From Rhynchopus sp. YZ270_cl-10 (lineage: Eukaryota; Euglenozoa; Diplonemea; Diplonemida; Diplonemidae), in the NCBI GenBank assembly GCA_964035575.1, contig OZ037853.1:900501-964500 (forward strand): a stretch of 64,000 nt of DNA. Direction: 5' to 3'. Positions 28,805 through 39,263 of the stretch are shown here, piece after piece; position 1 is the first letter of the stretch, and every line of letters starts with the position of its first letter. The position numbers and the translations under genes are program-made. The notes beneath the pieces were generated by a model. It made no database searches. It was given only the letters and a program-made list of their open reading frames with translations, and had not been told where the DNA came from.

Positions 28805-30739
28805 GGGGTTTTACCGAGCACCTCCACGAGGTGACCCCGGGCAACGCAGTGGACTGCGGCAAAGACTCGGAACAAGAAGAAAAAGAAGAACAACATCTGA
28901 AGTGCCTCATGGAATACGAGGACCGCTAACTTCGCGACATGGTAGCTTTTTACGTGCTAGCCGAAGCCTGAACCCAAGACCTCCCTAGTAGGGGGGGCGC
29001 GTGATCACTCAGCAGTCAAACAACAACATTTGAAAGACCTCATGGAATACGAGGACCGCTAACTTCGACGACATGGTAGCTTTTACGTGCAAGCCGAAGC
29101 ATGAACCTAAGACCTCCCTAGTAGGGGGGGCGCGTGATCACTCAGCAGACAAACTACATCATCAGAAATGCCTCATGGAATACGAGGACCGCTAACTTCG
29201 GCGACATGGTAGCTTTTACGTGCAAGCCGAAGCCTGAACCTAAGACCTCCCTAGTAGGGGGGGCGCGTGATCACTCAGCAGACAAACTACATCAGAAATG
29301 CCTCATGGAATACGAGGACCGCTAACTTCGACGACATGGTAGCTTTTACGTGCTAGCCGAAGCATGAACCTAAGACCTCCCTAGTAGGGGGGGGCGCGTG
29401 ATCACTCAGCAGACAAACAACAACATCTGAAAGACCTCATGGAATACGAGGACCGCTAACTTCGACGACATGGTAGCTTTTACGTGCAAGCCGAAGCCTG
29501 AACCTAAGACCTCCCTAGTAGGGGGGGCGCGTGATCACTCAGCAGACAAACTACATCAGAAATGCCTCATGGAATACGAGGACCGCTAACTTCGACGACA
29601 TGGTAGCTTTTACGTGCTAGCCGAAGCATGAACCTAAGACCTCCCTAGTAGGGGGGGGCGCGTGATCACTCAGCAGACAAACAACAACATCTGAAAGACC
29701 TCATGGAATACGAGGACCGCTAACTTCGGCGACATGGTAGTTCTTTACGTGCAAGCCGAAGCATGAACCTAAGACCTCCCTAGTAGGGGGGGCGCGTGAT
29801 CACTCAGCAGTCAAACAACAACATTTGAAAGACCTCATGGAATACGAGGACCGCTAACTTCGGCGACATGGTAGCTTCTACGTGCAAGCCGAAGCCCGAA
29901 CCTAAGACCTCCCTAGTAGGGGGGGCGCGTGATCACTCAGCAGTCAAACAACAACATCTGAAAGACCTCATGGAATACGAGGACCGCTAACTTCGACGAC
30001 ATGGTAGCTTTACGTGCTAGCCGAAGCATGAACCTAAGACGTCCCTAGTAGGGGGGGCGCGTGATCACTCAGCAGTCAAACAACAACATCTGAAAGACCT
30101 CATGGAATACGAGGACCGCTAACTTCGACGACATGGTAGCTTTTACGTGCAAGCCGAAGCATGAACCTAAGACCTCCCTAGTAGGGGGGGCGCGTGATCA
30201 CTCAGCAGTCAAACAACAACATTTGAAAGACCTCATGGAATACGAGGACCGCTAACTTCGGCGACATGGTAGCTTTTACGTGCAAGCCGAAGCATGAACC
30301 TAAGACCTCCCTAGTAGGGGGGGCGCGTGATCACTCAGCAGACAAACTACAACATCAGAAACGATGCCCATGGAATATGAGGCAATTCTTAGTATTTTAC
30401 CTTTTTCGTGTATTTCAATCTTGGTCAACGACATTCTTGTTTTTAAAACATTGTTTTTCAGTTACTATAGCGACGCGTAAGCCCAAATGGCTCTGTTGCT
30501 GTTCATTGCTTTTCCTTTTCAAGTTGATACAAGATTTTTTATTTTATTTTAAGTTGGTTCAGCCTCGCGTCAGCCCATTGGCGCTGTCGCTGAACCCAAA
30601 CATTTTCCTTTTCTTTGTTCGGTTTTTGGCCCGTGAGACCCAGTGTTACTGCAATACTGGGTTCGCGAGCCTGAAGCCAGGGGTGGCTGCATTCCTTTTC
30701 GGACCGGGGTGCTCCATCCTATTTTTAAAAAACGTTTAC
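28805..30739 (+). mobile_element. Site-specific non-LTR retroelement, 5'-truncated copy 1
   Basis: Flanked by 20-bp direct repeats CTGCTGAGAGGCTGAAGACT (28785-28804 and 30740-30759). The left end holds an open frame of about 39 codons (TEHLHEVTPGNAVDCGKDSE through LMEYEDR and stop), probably the C-terminus of the element protein. Then comes a 133-bp tandem array, then about 360 bp of unique 3' sequence ending CCATCCTATTTTTAAAAAAC then GTTTAC. The last 60 bp match the insertion in LRR copy H. No poly-A tail. Truncation at the 5' end and long target duplication fit target-primed reverse transcription. Confidence 0.75.
28882..30380 (+). repeat. Minisatellite, about 11 units of 131-133 bp
   Basis: Unit landmarks: GTGATCACTCAGCAG, CTCATGGAATACGAGGACCG, CTAACTTCG(A/G)CGACATGG, AGACCTCCCTAGTAGGGGGG. 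Starts of GTGATCACTC lie at 29001, 29134, 29267, 29398, 29531 and onward at the same pace. Each unit contains the coding end MEYEDR and its TAA stop, so the array has amplified the boundary between the element ORF and its 3' region. Confidence 0.95.
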
Positions 30740-31212
30740 CTGCTGAGAGGCTGAAGACTGTGAAGAATCCTGAGGTGGCGTGTTTGCTTCTGCAGGCGGA
30801 GGTTGCGACGGTGATTCCTGAGTTTTTCTTGGGGCACGCATCGTTGACGAGTCTTGATCTGAGTGCTGAGTCTGTTGTGACTCAAATTGGGTCCTGGTTT
30901 CTTGCGGACTGCACTTCATTGACAAGCATCGACCTGTCTGGGTTGATCCATGTTACACACATTGGCGACGGCTTCCTTTCTGCCTGCAGGTCTTTGTGTT
31001 CACTGGACTTAACACCATTCAGCAGTGTCACAGAGATTGACCCCTTCTTGTTTCTTGGTGCATGCATTTCGTTGGAGAACATCTACCTCACCGGCTGCAG
31101 CGATGTTGTGTCGAGCACAGTGAGGAACGAACAGCTGTGGCATTTAGTGGTTGAATCCCGTCCGAAACGCAGCAGAGACGAACCACTTGAGGAATCCCGC
31201 AAAAGCGACTGA

Positions 31213-31864
31213 GACACGCAGAGTGACGCCGCCAGCTGCGCACTGCGACCTCGAAGCTGCACGACGCACCCCCTCACAGGCCACTCCTCCCGCAAAGCAC
31301 TGCAGGCAACAGAGGTGGCCATGATAACGACTCAACCTCAATCCCGAAGAAGAAGAAACAACGTGACCTAGTAAACACAAGTTAAAATTCCTCCACCTCA
31401 CACCAGACGCCAAGGGCTCGAACCTAGGCTAACTCTCGCAGGTCTCTGGGTGTCATCTTTTCCGCAGTGTCCAGAAAGTGTGAAACGCAAGCGCAAGACA
31501 AACCATACGATTTCAACTTCGTATTCAATAAGAGAAGGGCAGAAACAGGTTGTGTGTGTCCTTGACGGGTTCACGAAGATATGAATTAAAAAATAGTACA
31601 AAGTACGTGCGGCGTGTTAAGTCACTTGTCGCGGTGATCCCGGCCACTCCTGTGCTTTGAAGATGAAAAAACACACCCCTGCCTTGAAATTGTCCCTGGG
31701 GGCAAAATACCGGTTTTTTTTTTGGGGGGGGGGTCAATTTCACGGGGGAGGGTCGGTTATAGAAAATATGAGTTCAACCATTTGTGTTGCTGTGCTTCAT
31801 ACCCTACTTACCACTACTACCACGATCCCGCCACTCACCATGTAAAGTACAGAGTGACGCAAAA
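31213..31864. other. Intact spacer between LRR copies E and F
   Basis: Holds the conserved LRR 3' region, the shared spacer repeat (31315-31720), a T-run/G-run junction at 31716-31735 and the leader of copy F. It is the uninterrupted counterpart of 1870-14629. Confidence 0.8.
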
Positions 31865-32686
31865 ATGGATTTGACAATCAAGGGGTGGAACGGAGTGAAG
31901 GATACGGTGGAGCTGGGTGAGGATGACACACCTGCGGTGATGCGTCGGAAGGTGGCGTCTGCAGTGGGGTTACCTGAAGACGGCTTTGTGATGAGTTTCG
32001 GTGGGGTGGCGATGGACGAAGGATGCGACATGACGCAGCTGAGTGCTGGAGACACGGTTGTGTTGACGAAGGTGAGGAAATACGAGGCCAGAGCAGCACT
32101 TCATGCGTTGGGTGAGACTGACATCACTGCTGAGAGGCTTTGGAGTGTGCAGGATCCTGAGGTGGCGTGTTTGCTTCTGCAGGCGGAGGTTGCGACGGTG
32201 ATTCCAAATGGCTTCTTGCAGATGGCATCGTTGACGAGTCTTGATCTGAGTGCTGAGTCTGTTGTGACTCAAATTGGCCAATGCTTTCTTTATGAGTGCA
32301 CTTCATTGACAAGCATCGACCTCTCTGGGTTGATCCATGTTACACACATTGACCACTGCTTCCTTGAAGGATGCAGTTCTTTGTGTGAACTGGACTTGAC
32401 ACCACTCAGCAGTGTCACACAAATTGGACACAGCTTCCTTTATGAGTGCAGTTCTTTGCGTACACTGGACTTATCACCACTGAGCGGTGTCACGCAAATA
32501 GAACACTCACATAGTGAGAGCCTCTTATTTGGTCAATGCACTTCGTTGGAGAGCATCTACCTCACCGGCTGCAGCGATGTTGTGTCGAGCACAGTGAGGA
32601 AAGAACAGCTGGGGCATTTAGTGGTTGAATCCCGTCCGAAACGCAGCAGAGACGAACCACTTGAGGAATCCCGCAAAAGCGACTGA
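31865..32686 (+). CDS. Ubl-LRR protein, copy F
   Basis: 273 aa, same architecture as copies B-D: ubiquitin-like fold 1-70, linker, BspA-type LRRs starting near residue 115 (FLQMASLTSLDLSAESVVTQ), tail PKRSRDEPLEESRKSD. Its 5' leader (CTACCACGATCCCGCCACTC and beyond) is nearly identical to that of copy B. It directly precedes the NLR-like gene on the same strand, about 0.76 kb upstream. Confidence 0.85.
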   Translation: MDLTIKGWNGVKDTVELGEDDTPAVMRRKVASAVGLPEDGFVMSFGGVAMDEGCDMTQLSAGDTVVLTKVRKYEARAALHALGETDITAERLWSVQDPEVACLLLQAEVATVIPNGFLQMASLTSLDLSAESVVTQIGQCFLYECTSLTSIDLSGLIHVTHIDHCFLEGCSSLCELDLTPLSSVTQIGHSFLYECSSLRTLDLSPLSGVTQIEHSHSESLLFGQCTSLESIYLTGCSDVVSSTVRKEQLGHLVVESRPKRSRDEPLEESRKSD

Positions 32687-33442
32687 GACACGCAGAGTGA
32701 CGCCGCCAGCTGCGCACTGCGACCTCGAAGTTGCACGACACACACCCTCACAGGCCACTCCTCCCGCAAAGCACTGCAGGCAACAGAGCTGGAAACGCTG
32801 CTGCAGCGGCTGCGGGCGGGCAGGGGTGTCTTATGCGACGGCACAAGAGATCGTGTGAATTCCCTCCAGTCCGTCGGTGCCCCTGCGCTCGTTGCATTCA
32901 TCAAGCACCCACTGTTGTGTTCCAGGGCACGTATCTCGTGCCTTGGAGCTCGTGGATGTTTGTGTTTCTGCCTCTCGCCCTCTCAGTCTTGCTTTCATGA
33001 AATACCCAAAGACACTCTCCCCAAAACAGTACAACCCACAAATGATAGACTTTGGTTTAAAGAATGGTACACTGTGTTTGCTGCCTTCTCCCTCTCCCGT
33101 CCCTCCTCCTCACCCCTGGTGTGCGTAGAAGACAACTCGGCTTCTCATCCATGTCTTATCACGACTGGTCCTCTTGCGAGGCGGGAGGTCATCACGCAGT
33201 TTGAGTCTTCCACAGAGGACTTCGTATTCTGTGATGTTGCTTTTGGCAATGGAAAAAGGAAGGGAGTAGGGGTATGTCCTTTTAGCATTGCAGGTGATCA
33301 TAATAAAACCTGCATTCTTGAACTTTTCTACCGACGTGATTTTCACTGGACGAAAGCCCTTATTGTTCTTCCCACAACACACAAACAGGGACAACACACC
33401 AACCTCTGTGAACAAACACAACACACATTTTGTTTCAGGAAG

Positions 33443-36400
33443 ATGGGATCCGGAGCGTCGAAGCCTGAAAAGGACGAGATTGCAAAGGGAATTACTGGGA
33501 AGGAGAGGCCCGTGGATGCAGTGGACAGCGTGGACGGGAGGACAATGCTGCACAGTGCGGTGCTTGCGGGGGACGTGGAGGCAGTGCGGTTTCTTGTGGA
33601 GAACGGGGCAGGGAACGTGCGTGACAGGGACGGGAAGGTGCCGCTGTGGTACGCACTGCAGCACAGGGACGCGGATGTGCGGGGGCGACTTGAGGCGGAG
33701 CTGGGGGCACATGCAGCAGAGATCCTTGTGGAGGTGGAGGATGCTGTGCAGGTGTACCTCAGTGACGGTGTCGCCACAACAACAGCACCAACAGCACCAC
33801 CGGCAGCAAAGGCAACAGGTGTGGTGGTGGAACGGAGCAGTGGAGATGCAACGACAGCACCTCTGACTGACCCTCACATGGACATGGCGAAAGACACGAA
33901 CACCTCGACTGGAGACAGGCACCTGGGAGAGGACGATCTTGACGGGGACACGGGTGCACTGTGGCACACAGACGGACGGAAGGTGGAGTTCCTGCGGAAA
34001 ACAGACGACAACAACAACAACAAGAACAGCAATGGAGGTGAAGACCTGCTGTGCTGGCTGCGTGGTCTGCCAAAGGTGGATCCGCCGTTGGGCTACACAG
34101 ACGAACACGTGCGGCACATGGAGGCGGGGTTCCGTGTGGTGTGCAAGCGTCTGCTGGAGGACATGAGAGTACGGAGGGAGGCTGCGGGGACACGTGGTGG
34201 GCACGTGGAGGTGGAGGACTGGATGGCGGCACGCGACCCGTTTGAGCTGCTGCTGTCGGGGTTCCTGTTCACGTCTGACTGCGTGGAGTATGTGCTGGAC
34301 AGCGGCGGGGATGTTGTGTGCGACGAAAAGGACGGGACACCGCAGATTGCGAAAGGGCCTGACGGGAAGCTGCGGTACATCAGACTGACGGAGCGGGCTG
34401 TGCTGGACAACCACGGGAGTGCTGCTGATGTGAAATCACAGTCGCTTGCGCTGTACATGACGATGAACACTGCGATGCGTGCTGTGGGGCAGCTGGCTGC
34501 GGTGAAGGAGTGGAAGGGGACACCTGAGAAGACAGCACCGAACGTGTTTGAGCTGTCGCCTGCACCCCCGCAGCTGCACGTGATTGAGACCTTTGCGCCG
34601 CTGATCCGTGGTCTGGACCGGCTGATTGGGAGCCGGCGGAAGCAGCTGCGGACTGTGTTCCGCGGGATCAATGTGAACGTGTCTGCGAAGTACGCGCTGA
34701 ATACGCACATTGTGTGGAACTGCTTCACGTCGACAACACTGAAGCGGGATGTGGCTCGGAGCTTCATGTACGGGAAGGGGGGCACGTTCTTTGTGGTGGT
34801 GGCGAAGGAGGGTGCTGCAGACGTGAAGTTCTCGTCTGTGTATGCTTCTGAGGACGAGCTGCTGTACACAGCGAACATCGAGTACCGGGTGCAGTGGAAG
34901 CTTTCGCCGACATTGCTGCGGATGATGGGGCTGCGCTTTGACGTGATTGTGATGCAGGAGGTGTGTTCTGGTGTGGGGAAGGGTGTGGGGGAGACGAGTG
35001 CGGCTGAGCAGGTGGGTGCGCTGCAGGAGGTGATGGGACACACAGTCGCGTTCTTCGAGGACTACCTTGCGCAGTACGTGGAGGGGCGTGTGGGGGACGA
35101 CACACGTGTGGATGAGTCGGAGACACGTCCGCTGATGGAGGAGGTGCGGAGGTGGCTTCGTACACGTGGAGGTGGAGGTGGAGGTGGGAAGCAGATGTCT
35201 TCCGTGTGCACACAGGCAGCAGCGGGCACAGAGCGCAAGCCTGATGTGGAGGCGAGAGAAGAAAGACAAGGGACGTGTGGTGTGCTGTGTGTGATCGGAG
35301 AAGGAGGGAGCGGGAAGACGTCTGCTTCGATTGCAATTCTGAGTGACCTTGCAACGTCTGGGAGGAAGAGCGAAAGCACCAACAACGAAGTGACTGAGCA
35401 TGCGGATGCGAAGCCGTACTTCCCTGTGTTTGTGGCGCTGCCGACTGTGAAGCAGCACCTGCTTGAGAAGGGAGGGCTGGACAGGTTTGTGCTGGAGTCG
35501 TTTGCGCTGCGGGAGGCGGACCGTGCGTTCCTTGCGGAGACGTACGAGGTGGTGCTGGTGCTGGACTCGCTGGACGAGGTGGGGCTGACGCAGGAGGATG
35601 TGGGTGCTGTGGTGGCTGAGGGTGGCCTTCTGTGCCGGCACCCGTGGGTGGAGGCACACTGCAGCGTTGTTGTGACTGTGCGTGGTGAGTACCTGAAGGG
35701 TGTGGACACGTCTCCGTCTGGTGTGTGTGGGGCTGGTGTGCGTGCTCTGTACATGCAGCCGTTCACAGAGGTGGATGCGAGAACGTACATCAAGCGTGCA
35801 AACACAGCCTGGGAGAAGGAACACAAAGAGGAGAAGGAGAAGGAGAAGTCAGCCCACAAGGAAGAGTGCACAGTCTTCGTGCGTGAGGAGGACGTTGAGG
35901 GACTTGTGCAGCTGCGGAACCCGTTTGTGCTGCACATGGCGTGCCACGCGCAGTGCAGCGGGAAGGCTTCTGAGGAGGTGATCTACGAGACCTACCTGGA
36001 GACGTGGACGAAGAAGGAGATGGCGTCTGGTGGAGTTGCTGTTGCTGATGCTTATGCTGTTGCTGTTTCGGATGTGTCTTTGGAGGATGTGGTGCGTGCA
36101 GGGGAGCTTGTTGCATGCAGGATGCTGGAGACAAACGAGTGGCAGGGGACTGTGGGTGTGGCGTCGAAGCTTCTTGATTCGCAGCACGGTGTGTGTGAGG
36201 CTGTGCGGGATGCGTGCTTCCGCTGCCTACCGTTCCGGATTGAGGACTTTGGGGAGGAGCGGAGTGCGTTCGCGTTCCGGCACAAGTCGCTTGGGGAGCA
36301 CCTTGCAGCACGGCGGCTTGCACGTGATCCAGCAGGGACACTGGGGACGCTGGTGCAGCGGAGCTTCAGCAAGGACTCGCAGCGTGTGCTTGGGTTCTTT

Positions 36401-38677
36401 GCGGCGCTGGTGTGTGGAGACAGTGTGCTGTACGAACGTGCCTGCACAGAGCTGCTTGCGGCTGTGAAGGCGACACGCGGCAGTGCAGGTGGAGGTGGAG
36501 ATGCAGGTGTTGGTGGGGAGGGTGCTGTGACAGCAGGGTCGAATGCAGCAGCACTGCTGGCACGTGCACGCATCCCTGTGAGTGGGGAGGACCTGAGCGG
36601 GATCCGTGTGTCGAACTGCGACCTGCGCGGGTCTCTGTTTGTGGGGACGGCGCTGACGGGCGCTTCCTTCTCGAACTGCTGGATGGAGCACACTGAGTTC
36701 AACACCTGCGACATGGGTGGCACGATGCTGCCTGACTGCTCCCTTGGCACACCACTTCCTGTACTGGAGCATCGTGCCTATGATGTGGCAATGACACCTG
36801 ATGGCAGTCAAATGGTTACAGCTGGTGAAGACGGCAGTGTACATGTGTGGAGTATATCTTCTGGGGAAGAAGTGATGGTCTTGGAAGGGCACGTGTATTC
36901 CGATTACGAAGTAATCCATGGAGTTGCAGTAACACCTGACGGAACCCGCGTGGTTTCGTGCTCCGGCGACAAAACTGTGCGTGTGTGGGATATGCACACT
37001 GGGGAGGCAGTGTTCGTCTTGGAAGGCCACGAAGGTGCGGTACGTGAAGTGGCAGTCACTCCCGACAGTTCTAAAGTTGTTTCAACTTCTCCTTCAGACG
37101 GCATCCGTGTGTGGGATCTCTCGACGGGGATGGAAGTGCTGGCAATGAAGTCGCCTGACATTCGCAGCATGGTCATTACGAAGGATGGAAGTCAAATAGT
37201 GACGTGCTCCTGGGAGAAGCTGTGCGTATGGGATCTGGTGACGGGGAAGCAGGAGATGCAGTGGCCTTGTTGTGTGGAGTCCTCTCATGCCCTTGCAGTC
37301 ACTCCCGATGGATGCCATGTTGTTTCGTGCTATGATGGCGCACATCTTTGGAACCTCTCCACTGGGGCAGAGGTGATGGTGTTCCGTGCCGACGCTCAGT
37401 TGAGTGTTGTTGTTGTCACTCCCGATGGATGTCACGTGGTTGCTGGATGTAGTGACGACAAGGTGCACGTTTGGAGCATTTCGACTGGGAAGGAGGTGAC
37501 GGTGTTGCAAGGGCATACTTCTCATGTCAACGCAGTTGCAGTATCGCCAGATGGATGCCTCGTTGTTTCATGCGCCTTGGACGATACTGTTCGAGTGTGG
37601 AACACCACGACCGGGAAGGAGACACCAGGTTTCGAAGGAGTCTCAGGCGGGTCTGTGGCAGTGGCCCCTGATGGATCTATCATTTCGTACGGTGGCACGA
37701 GGAACTCCATCTGGAACGCATCCACCGGCAGGCAAACACGGGTAGTTGAAGCAGGGATTACTAAACATGGTGATGGTGCTGCTGTATCACCAGATGGCTC
37801 TCATGTAGTTTATTGCTCTTGCGACGACGCTGGCGAAAGGAGAGCGTGTGTGTGGGACATTGCGACGGGGAAAGTGCAGCCTTTGTGCACAGATTCCAGT
37901 GAGTTTGCGGTGTTCTTGAAACAGTCTGGAACGATTGAGTTCTTGACAGTGTCTCCCGATGCATCTCACGTGGTGACCCGTTCACAGTCTTCAGCGGAGA
38001 CAGAGGGGGAAGACATTTACTGTACGTGGAGCATGCCGACTGGGAAGAAGGTGTCAGAATATGCAGGAACTACTTGCCGTCCCGAAGGAGTGGTAGTGAC
38101 TCCTGATGGAGTGCATGTGGTTTCTTACTATGGTGATTCCACCGTGCACATGTGTAAACTTCACACGGGAGAAGAGACGATGGTGTTCAAAGGACATACT
38201 GAATCTGCCACCGGCGTGGCTGTCACTAGCGATGGATCTCGCGTTGTTTCATGCTCTTTCGACGAGACTGTGCGTGTGTGGGATGTTGCCAGCGGGAAGG
38301 AGGTCTTCACCTTTGAGCATAGTGGTGACGTGTGGAGAGTGTCACTGACACCTGATGAAGCTTATGTGGTGTCGAGTACGCGCAGTGTGAATGTGTGGAG
38401 CATGACCACTGGTAGGAAGGTGGCAGAGGTCAGCGCCTATTGTAGTTTGTACGGACTTGCTGTGAGCCCTGATGGACGCGAAGTGATCTGCAGTTGCTCT
38501 GACAACACTGTGCGTGTGTGGAGCATCTGCACTGGGGAAGACGGCACGATTGATGGGTTGCGGCTGAAGAGAGTGATCGGTGTCCCTCCAACAGTTCCTC
38601 GTGTATTAGGCTGTCGCAATGCTGATGCTGTGGAACCTGAACTTGCGAGACGGATTCTTTGTGCTGTCGAGGAGTGA
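33443..38677 (+). CDS. Ankyrin / mono-ADP-ribosyltransferase / NACHT / WD40 protein
   Basis: 1744 aa, STAND-class, NLR-like. MGSGASKP at the N-terminus fits an N-myristoylation signal (G2, S6), suggesting membrane association. Residues about 24-95 are ankyrin repeats (DGRTMLHSAVLAGDVEAVRF). About 210-510 is an R-S-E mono-ADP-ribosyltransferase: R407 (TVFRGI), S430 (NCFTSTTLKRDVARSF) and the E470-D-E472 loop (ASEDELLY). About 610-900 is NACHT: Walker A 619-626 (GEGGSGKT), Walker B 704-712 (VLVLDSLDE), VTVRGEYL and MQPFTEVDARTYIKRA. RHKSLGEHLAARRL closes the helical part. About 1045-1100 has pentapeptide-like repeats (LRGSLFVGTALTGASF). About 1105-1725 holds some 13-14 WD40 repeats (VTPDG..VVS...D..VRVWD). 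The family acts as signal-triggered oligomerising switches; here ART is the likely effector and WD40 the sensor (inference). The start lies just behind a TTTGTTTCAG acceptor-like site. The frame is open from 32855. Confidence 0.93.
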   Translation: MGSGASKPEKDEIAKGITGKERPVDAVDSVDGRTMLHSAVLAGDVEAVRFLVENGAGNVRDRDGKVPLWYALQHRDADVRGRLEAELGAHAAEILVEVEDAVQVYLSDGVATTTAPTAPPAAKATGVVVERSSGDATTAPLTDPHMDMAKDTNTSTGDRHLGEDDLDGDTGALWHTDGRKVEFLRKTDDNNNNKNSNGGEDLLCWLRGLPKVDPPLGYTDEHVRHMEAGFRVVCKRLLEDMRVRREAAGTRGGHVEVEDWMAARDPFELLLSGFLFTSDCVEYVLDSGGDVVCDEKDGTPQIAKGPDGKLRYIRLTERAVLDNHGSAADVKSQSLALYMTMNTAMRAVGQLAAVKEWKGTPEKTAPNVFELSPAPPQLHVIETFAPLIRGLDRLIGSRRKQLRTVFRGINVNVSAKYALNTHIVWNCFTSTTLKRDVARSFMYGKGGTFFVVVAKEGAADVKFSSVYASEDELLYTANIEYRVQWKLSPTLLRMMGLRFDVIVMQEVCSGVGKGVGETSAAEQVGALQEVMGHTVAFFEDYLAQYVEGRVGDDTRVDESETRPLMEEVRRWLRTRGGGGGGGKQMSSVCTQAAAGTERKPDVEAREERQGTCGVLCVIGEGGSGKTSASIAILSDLATSGRKSESTNNEVTEHADAKPYFPVFVALPTVKQHLLEKGGLDRFVLESFALREADRAFLAETYEVVLVLDSLDEVGLTQEDVGAVVAEGGLLCRHPWVEAHCSVVVTVRGEYLKGVDTSPSGVCGAGVRALYMQPFTEVDARTYIKRANTAWEKEHKEEKEKEKSAHKEECTVFVREEDVEGLVQLRNPFVLHMACHAQCSGKASEEVIYETYLETWTKKEMASGGVAVADAYAVAVSDVSLEDVVRAGELVACRMLETNEWQGTVGVASKLLDSQHGVCEAVRDACFRCLPFRIEDFGEERSAFAFRHKSLGEHLAARRLARDPAGTLGTLVQRSFSKDSQRVLGFFAALVCGDSVLYERACTELLAAVKATRGSAGGGGDAGVGGEGAVTAGSNAAALLARARIPVSGEDLSGIRVSNCDLRGSLFVGTALTGASFSNCWMEHTEFNTCDMGGTMLPDCSLGTPLPVLEHRAYDVAMTPDGSQMVTAGEDGSVHVWSISSGEEVMVLEGHVYSDYEVIHGVAVTPDGTRVVSCSGDKTVRVWDMHTGEAVFVLEGHEGAVREVAVTPDSSKVVSTSPSDGIRVWDLSTGMEVLAMKSPDIRSMVITKDGSQIVTCSWEKLCVWDLVTGKQEMQWPCCVESSHALAVTPDGCHVVSCYDGAHLWNLSTGAEVMVFRADAQLSVVVVTPDGCHVVAGCSDDKVHVWSISTGKEVTVLQGHTSHVNAVAVSPDGCLVVSCALDDTVRVWNTTTGKETPGFEGVSGGSVAVAPDGSIISYGGTRNSIWNASTGRQTRVVEAGITKHGDGAAVSPDGSHVVYCSCDDAGERRACVWDIATGKVQPLCTDSSEFAVFLKQSGTIEFLTVSPDASHVVTRSQSSAETEGEDIYCTWSMPTGKKVSEYAGTTCRPEGVVVTPDGVHVVSYYGDSTVHMCKLHTGEETMVFKGHTESATGVAVTSDGSRVVSCSFDETVRVWDVASGKEVFTFEHSGDVWRVSLTPDEAYVVSSTRSVNVWSMTTGRKVAEVSAYCSLYGLAVSPDGREVICSCSDNTVRVWSICTGEDGTIDGLRLKRVIGVPPTVPRVLGCRNADAVEPELARRILCAVEE

Positions 38678-39263
38678 GCGCACTGTTCGTACTTGCTCTT
38701 TGTGTTTGCCTCTTTTCCAAGACGAATGCAGTCTGAGTGACGAGGACGAATGGTGTTGACACTGCCTCGTGCGGTGGTGCCCTCATGCCACTGCGGGTGC
38801 GTTGTGCGAGGACAGAAGAGCGGCTTGTCGAGGTGTTACACTGCCAGTGCACTAAGTGTGCTGTCTGTTCATATTCACACGTCTTTTCCAAGATGTGTTG
38901 CGATTACACATGTGTTCTGTTCGTTTTGTGGATGTTTACGTTAGATTTGGAGTGAACATAACACCTGCAGACTTGCTTGTGCGGGTGTTTCACCACCATG
39001 CATACATTTTGACCACTTGGTTTTCCAATGGTTTCGTGCTGGCGTGTGATTTCAACCAGGGTTTTGTGATTTTGTGATTTTGTGATTTTTTGTGAAGAGT
39101 GTTGTTGGGGCACCCGGATCCCCCCATAATATGAATGACGCCGCAGACCCACCCGCCCACCCTACCCCGTTTCACGTTGTGCCCAAAACTGACGCACTCC
39201 TCCTACTCCCCACGACACCCACATACATACATACACACCCAGACGCACACAACAGACAAGACA
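38678..39263. other. Spacer between NLR-like gene and cathepsin copy 2
   Basis: Non-coding. It includes a short TTTTGTGA run at 39060-39092. From about 39165 it matches the region before cathepsin copy 1. Confidence 0.5.

Larger units (their letters stand above)
28517..31212 (+). pseudogene. Ubl-LRR copy E, split by a retroelement
   Basis: The 5' part (28517-28804) encodes the ubiquitin-like domain and linker up to TDITAERLKT, with a two-residue insertion (TAAKVTKYG). The 3' part (30741-31212) resumes at AERLKTVKNPEVACLLLQAE and runs through shortened LRRs to EESRKSD. Between them lies a 1.9-kb non-LTR insertion with a 20-bp target duplication. Without it the gene would read through. With it the first part ends after nine foreign residues. 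Confidence 0.85.

Noticed and set aside
28882-30380. CRISPR-like array
   Set aside because: Units of 131-133 bp are tandem without unique spacers, in a eukaryotic retroelement.
31405-31450. tRNA gene on the minus strand (GGTTCGAGCCC)
   Set aside because: Only a B-box-like string and an imperfect T-arm; no A-box, anticodon arm or acceptor pairing found.
32855-33442. N-terminal extension of the ankyrin-ART-NACHT-WD40 protein
   Set aside because: The open frame starts at a GTG within DNA duplicated from the LRR copy E leader, has no domain, and precedes an acceptor-like CAG just before the myristoylation-type MGSGASK start.
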